A DNA stretch of 14,931 nt. It comes from JAAZPG01 sp012797375. Its GTDB lineage: Bacteria; Acidobacteriota; Aminicenantia; Aminicenantales; UBA4085. The notes under the pieces are model-generated. The model worked only from the letters and a program-made list of their open reading frames with translations. It searched no databases and was not told the DNA's origin. How positions within the stretch are numbered: the stretch's first letter is position 1; every line of letters starts with the position of its first letter. Positions 13,534-14,931 of the stretch are shown piece after piece. The DNA lies in contig CALMMC010000037.1 of the NCBI GenBank assembly GCA_937868205.1, positions 1 through 14,931 on the forward strand, read 5' to 3'. The position numbers were made by a program, and so were the translations under genes.

Positions 13534-14544
13534 ATGTCAAAAGTCGTGATTCAATTCCTTGACGGGACGTCCAAGCGCGGGGATATTCCCTTTTTCAATC
13601 CGGCCAAGCAGACCGTTCCCTTCGAAACGGCTTCGGAGGACGGCAAGTCCATCGTCCAGACGACGATCCATATCGAGGAGATCAAGAAAATCCTGTTCCT
13701 GAAAAAGGACGCCGCCGAGGAATCGGCGATTCGCAAGGAAACGATCTCCCAAACCCAGTTCGCCGGAACGGTGGCCTACAAGCTCATCGTCGAAATGAAC
13801 GACGGCGAAGTCTTGACAGGAACGACCCTGAAATACAGTCCCCAAGAAAAGAGCTTCTTCCTGATGCCGCTCAACCCGGCCGATCCCAGCGAGCGGATTT
13901 ACATCAACTCACGGTGCGTGACCAAGGTCGACCAGAAGCGCCTTCTGGGCCGGATGCTGCTCGACGCCAAGCTCATCAGCGGAAACCAGCTTCAGAACGC
14001 CCTCAACATCCAGGCTGAAAACCGGAAAAAAATGATCGGCCAGATCCTTGTCGAGCAGGAATTGATCAGCCGGAAACAGCTGGACGAATCCCTTGATGTC
14101 CAAAAGGAAGACCGAGTGCTGCTGGGCGAAATCCTCGTCCGGGCCCAGTACATCACCCGGGAACAGCTTGACCGGGCCCTTCTCATCCAGAAGGAGAACC
14201 GGAAGAAGCGGCTCGGCCAGATTCTCGTCGAGCTCAAGTATCTCACCCCGGACGACATCTGCCTGGCCTTGGCCTCGCAGCTGGGCTGCGCCTGGATCGA
14301 CCTTTCAAGCCTGACGATCCCGGAGGACGTTCTCGGCCTTCTGCCTTGCGACGTCGTCCAGAAATACGAAGTGGTCCCCGTGGAGAGAAAATTCGGGGAG
14401 CTGCTGATCGTGGCCTCGGCCCAACCCCGGAACGAGGAGATGCGCCGGGCCGTGGCCGAAAGGACGACGATGCGGACCGAATTCGTCATCGCCTACGACG
14501 GCCATATCGCCGCCGCCCTGGAAAAATACTACGGCTTCTCCTGA
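13534..14544 (+). CDS. Stand-alone protein with four tandem MshEN-like motifs
   Basis: A 336-residue soluble protein with no signal peptide or membrane segment. Residues 3-55 and 82-133 look like two copies of a small beta domain (VVIQFLDGTSKRGDI and LIVEMNDGEVLTGTT), similar to a PilZ-like/DUF6982 type that I cannot confirm. Then come four 24-residue motifs at 137-160, 167-190, 196-219 and 226-249, for example LLGEILVRAQYITREQL ending in Gln219, and a final GspE N-terminal-like domain (CAWIDLSSLTIPED, LPCDVVQKYEVVPV, LLIVASAQP). The layout follows the MshEN c-di-GMP motif RLGxx[LVI]2xxG[LVI]2xxxxLxxxLxxQ, but the second Gly is K, E, Q or K and the first Arg survives only in copy four. There is no Walker ATPase domain, so it is not a GspE/PilB motor; a regulatory or adaptor role is inferred. 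Confidence 0.75.
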   Translation: MSKVVIQFLDGTSKRGDIPFFNPAKQTVPFETASEDGKSIVQTTIHIEEIKKILFLKKDAAEESAIRKETISQTQFAGTVAYKLIVEMNDGEVLTGTTLKYSPQEKSFFLMPLNPADPSERIYINSRCVTKVDQKRLLGRMLLDAKLISGNQLQNALNIQAENRKKMIGQILVEQELISRKQLDESLDVQKEDRVLLGEILVRAQYITREQLDRALLIQKENRKKRLGQILVELKYLTPDDICLALASQLGCAWIDLSSLTIPEDVLGLLPCDVVQKYEVVPVERKFGELLIVASAQPRNEEMRRAVAERTTMRTEFVIAYDGHIAAALEKYYGFS

Positions 14545-14620
14545 GGCGTTTTTCCTCCTTTTTCCCTGATTCCTTATCCGCGCCCTTGAAATCCGAAAAG
14601 AACGAGGGGATCCGCTCTTC

Positions 14621-14649
14621 TTGACACCCGTCCCCGGCCCGGCTATATT
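14621..14649 (+). promoter_or_regulatory. Sigma-70 promoter of the truncated last gene
   Basis: Perfect TTGACA (14621-14626), 17-base spacer, TATATT (14644-14649). It is followed by a 24-base all-purine leader segment (14661-14684). Confidence 0.75.
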
Positions 14650-14694
14650 GCGGACACGCCGGAGGGAAGAGGAGAGGGAGAGAGTCGTTTTCTC

Positions 14695-14711
14695 AAGGAG
14701 TGTTTCATGAT
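14695..14711 (+). CDS. Ribosome-binding site and start codon of a gene cut off by the contig end
   Basis: AAGGAG (14695-14700) lies 6 bases before an ATG at 14707-14709. Adapter sequence begins at 14712, so only the start codon and about two further bases of this gene survive. With the strong promoter upstream this was a real, probably well-expressed gene; its product cannot be known from this window. Confidence 0.55.
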
Positions 14712-14777
14712 CTGTCTCTTATACACATCTCCGAGCCCACGAGACTCCTGAGCATCTCGTATGCCGTCTTCTGCTTG
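14712..14777 (+). other. Nextera/Illumina adapter read-through
   Basis: The 19-base Tn5 mosaic end CTGTCTCTTATACACATCT (14712-14730) is followed by the Nextera read-2 adapter CCGAGCCCACGAGAC (14731-14745), an 8-base index TCCTGAGC (14746-14753) and the P7 tail ending CTTCTGCTTG (14754-14777). This is library adapter, not genome. Confidence 0.98.
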
Positions 14778-14931
14778 AAAAAAAAAAAATACCCCAACCA
14801 CCTACCGCACTCGGCATAGTAATACACTCTTCTCATCATACACACCATCTAAGCATACAGCATACGACACACACACGTAGGACGTCAACGACACATCACA
14901 ATCATACACGTCAATGCGAACACTCACCCAC
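14778..14931. other. Poly-A and low-quality tail after adapter
   Basis: Twelve A residues (14778-14789), then about 140 bases poor in G and rich in A/C with CA-type dinucleotides and no coding signal. This is what reads look like past the end of an adapter; it should be trimmed. Confidence 0.9.

Noticed and set aside
14790..14931. A/C-rich tail as a simple repeat or regulatory region
   Set aside because: It directly follows the P7 adapter and poly-A; it is sequencing noise.
1..14931. CRISPR arrays, tRNA or rRNA genes, insertion sequences
   Set aside because: No regularly spaced repeats, cloverleaf-type sequences, rRNA segments or transposase motifs were found on reading both strands.

Overview
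This window looks like a metagenome-assembled contig from a GC-rich, uncultured bacterium, with assembly artefacts at both ends. The trustworthy genomic part runs from roughly 812 to 14711. It is compact, strongly G/C-biased at third codon positions, has near-consensus sigma-70 promoters, and encodes a lipoprotein, a LexA and a MshEN-repeat protein. That style resembles Acidobacteriota/Aminicenantes-like MAGs, but this is inference; no rRNA or other phylogenetic marker is present.

Left end (1 to about 811): one open frame joins pieces of three unrelated genes: a PAS sensor domain (AT-richer DNA), the N-terminus of a NeuC-type UDP-GlcNAc 2-epimerase, and an internal piece of the homodimeric pyruvate dehydrogenase E1 (AceE). 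The first two joints fall on 21-bp blocks coding for peptides that both neighbours could share, so this is best read as a k-mer misassembly, not a novel fusion. Right end (14712-14931): Nextera/Illumina read-through adapter, a poly-A run and unreadable tail.

Middle, left to right: an alkaline phosphatase lipoprotein (-) is divergent from lexA. lexA (+) is followed by a catalytically intact Y-family polymerase (dinB type) and a DnaE2/ImuC-type C-family polymerase, forming a lexA-Y-polymerase-dnaE2 mutagenesis cassette without imuA and with a Pol IV-like enzyme in the imuB position. A 12-bp tandem repeat carrying GAAC cores covers the lexA start and is the best operator candidate. Next come a frameshifted exported protein of unknown function (-) and, divergent from it, a nitroreductase coupled to an isoprenylcysteine-methyltransferase-like membrane protein (+). 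A DUF72-lysA operon (-) follows, then a PLP threonine/serine dehydratase (+), thiD (-, tail-to-tail and overlapping), and a 336-residue protein (+) with four tandem copies of a motif resembling the MshEN c-di-GMP-binding motif but no ATPase domain. The last genomic bases hold a textbook promoter and ribosome-binding site for a gene cut off after its start codon.

The most interesting biology is the compact SOS/translesion cassette with its unusual candidate operator, and the four-motif MshEN protein. The remaining genes are ordinary metabolism (lysine, thiamine, amino-acid deamination, flavin-dependent reduction).
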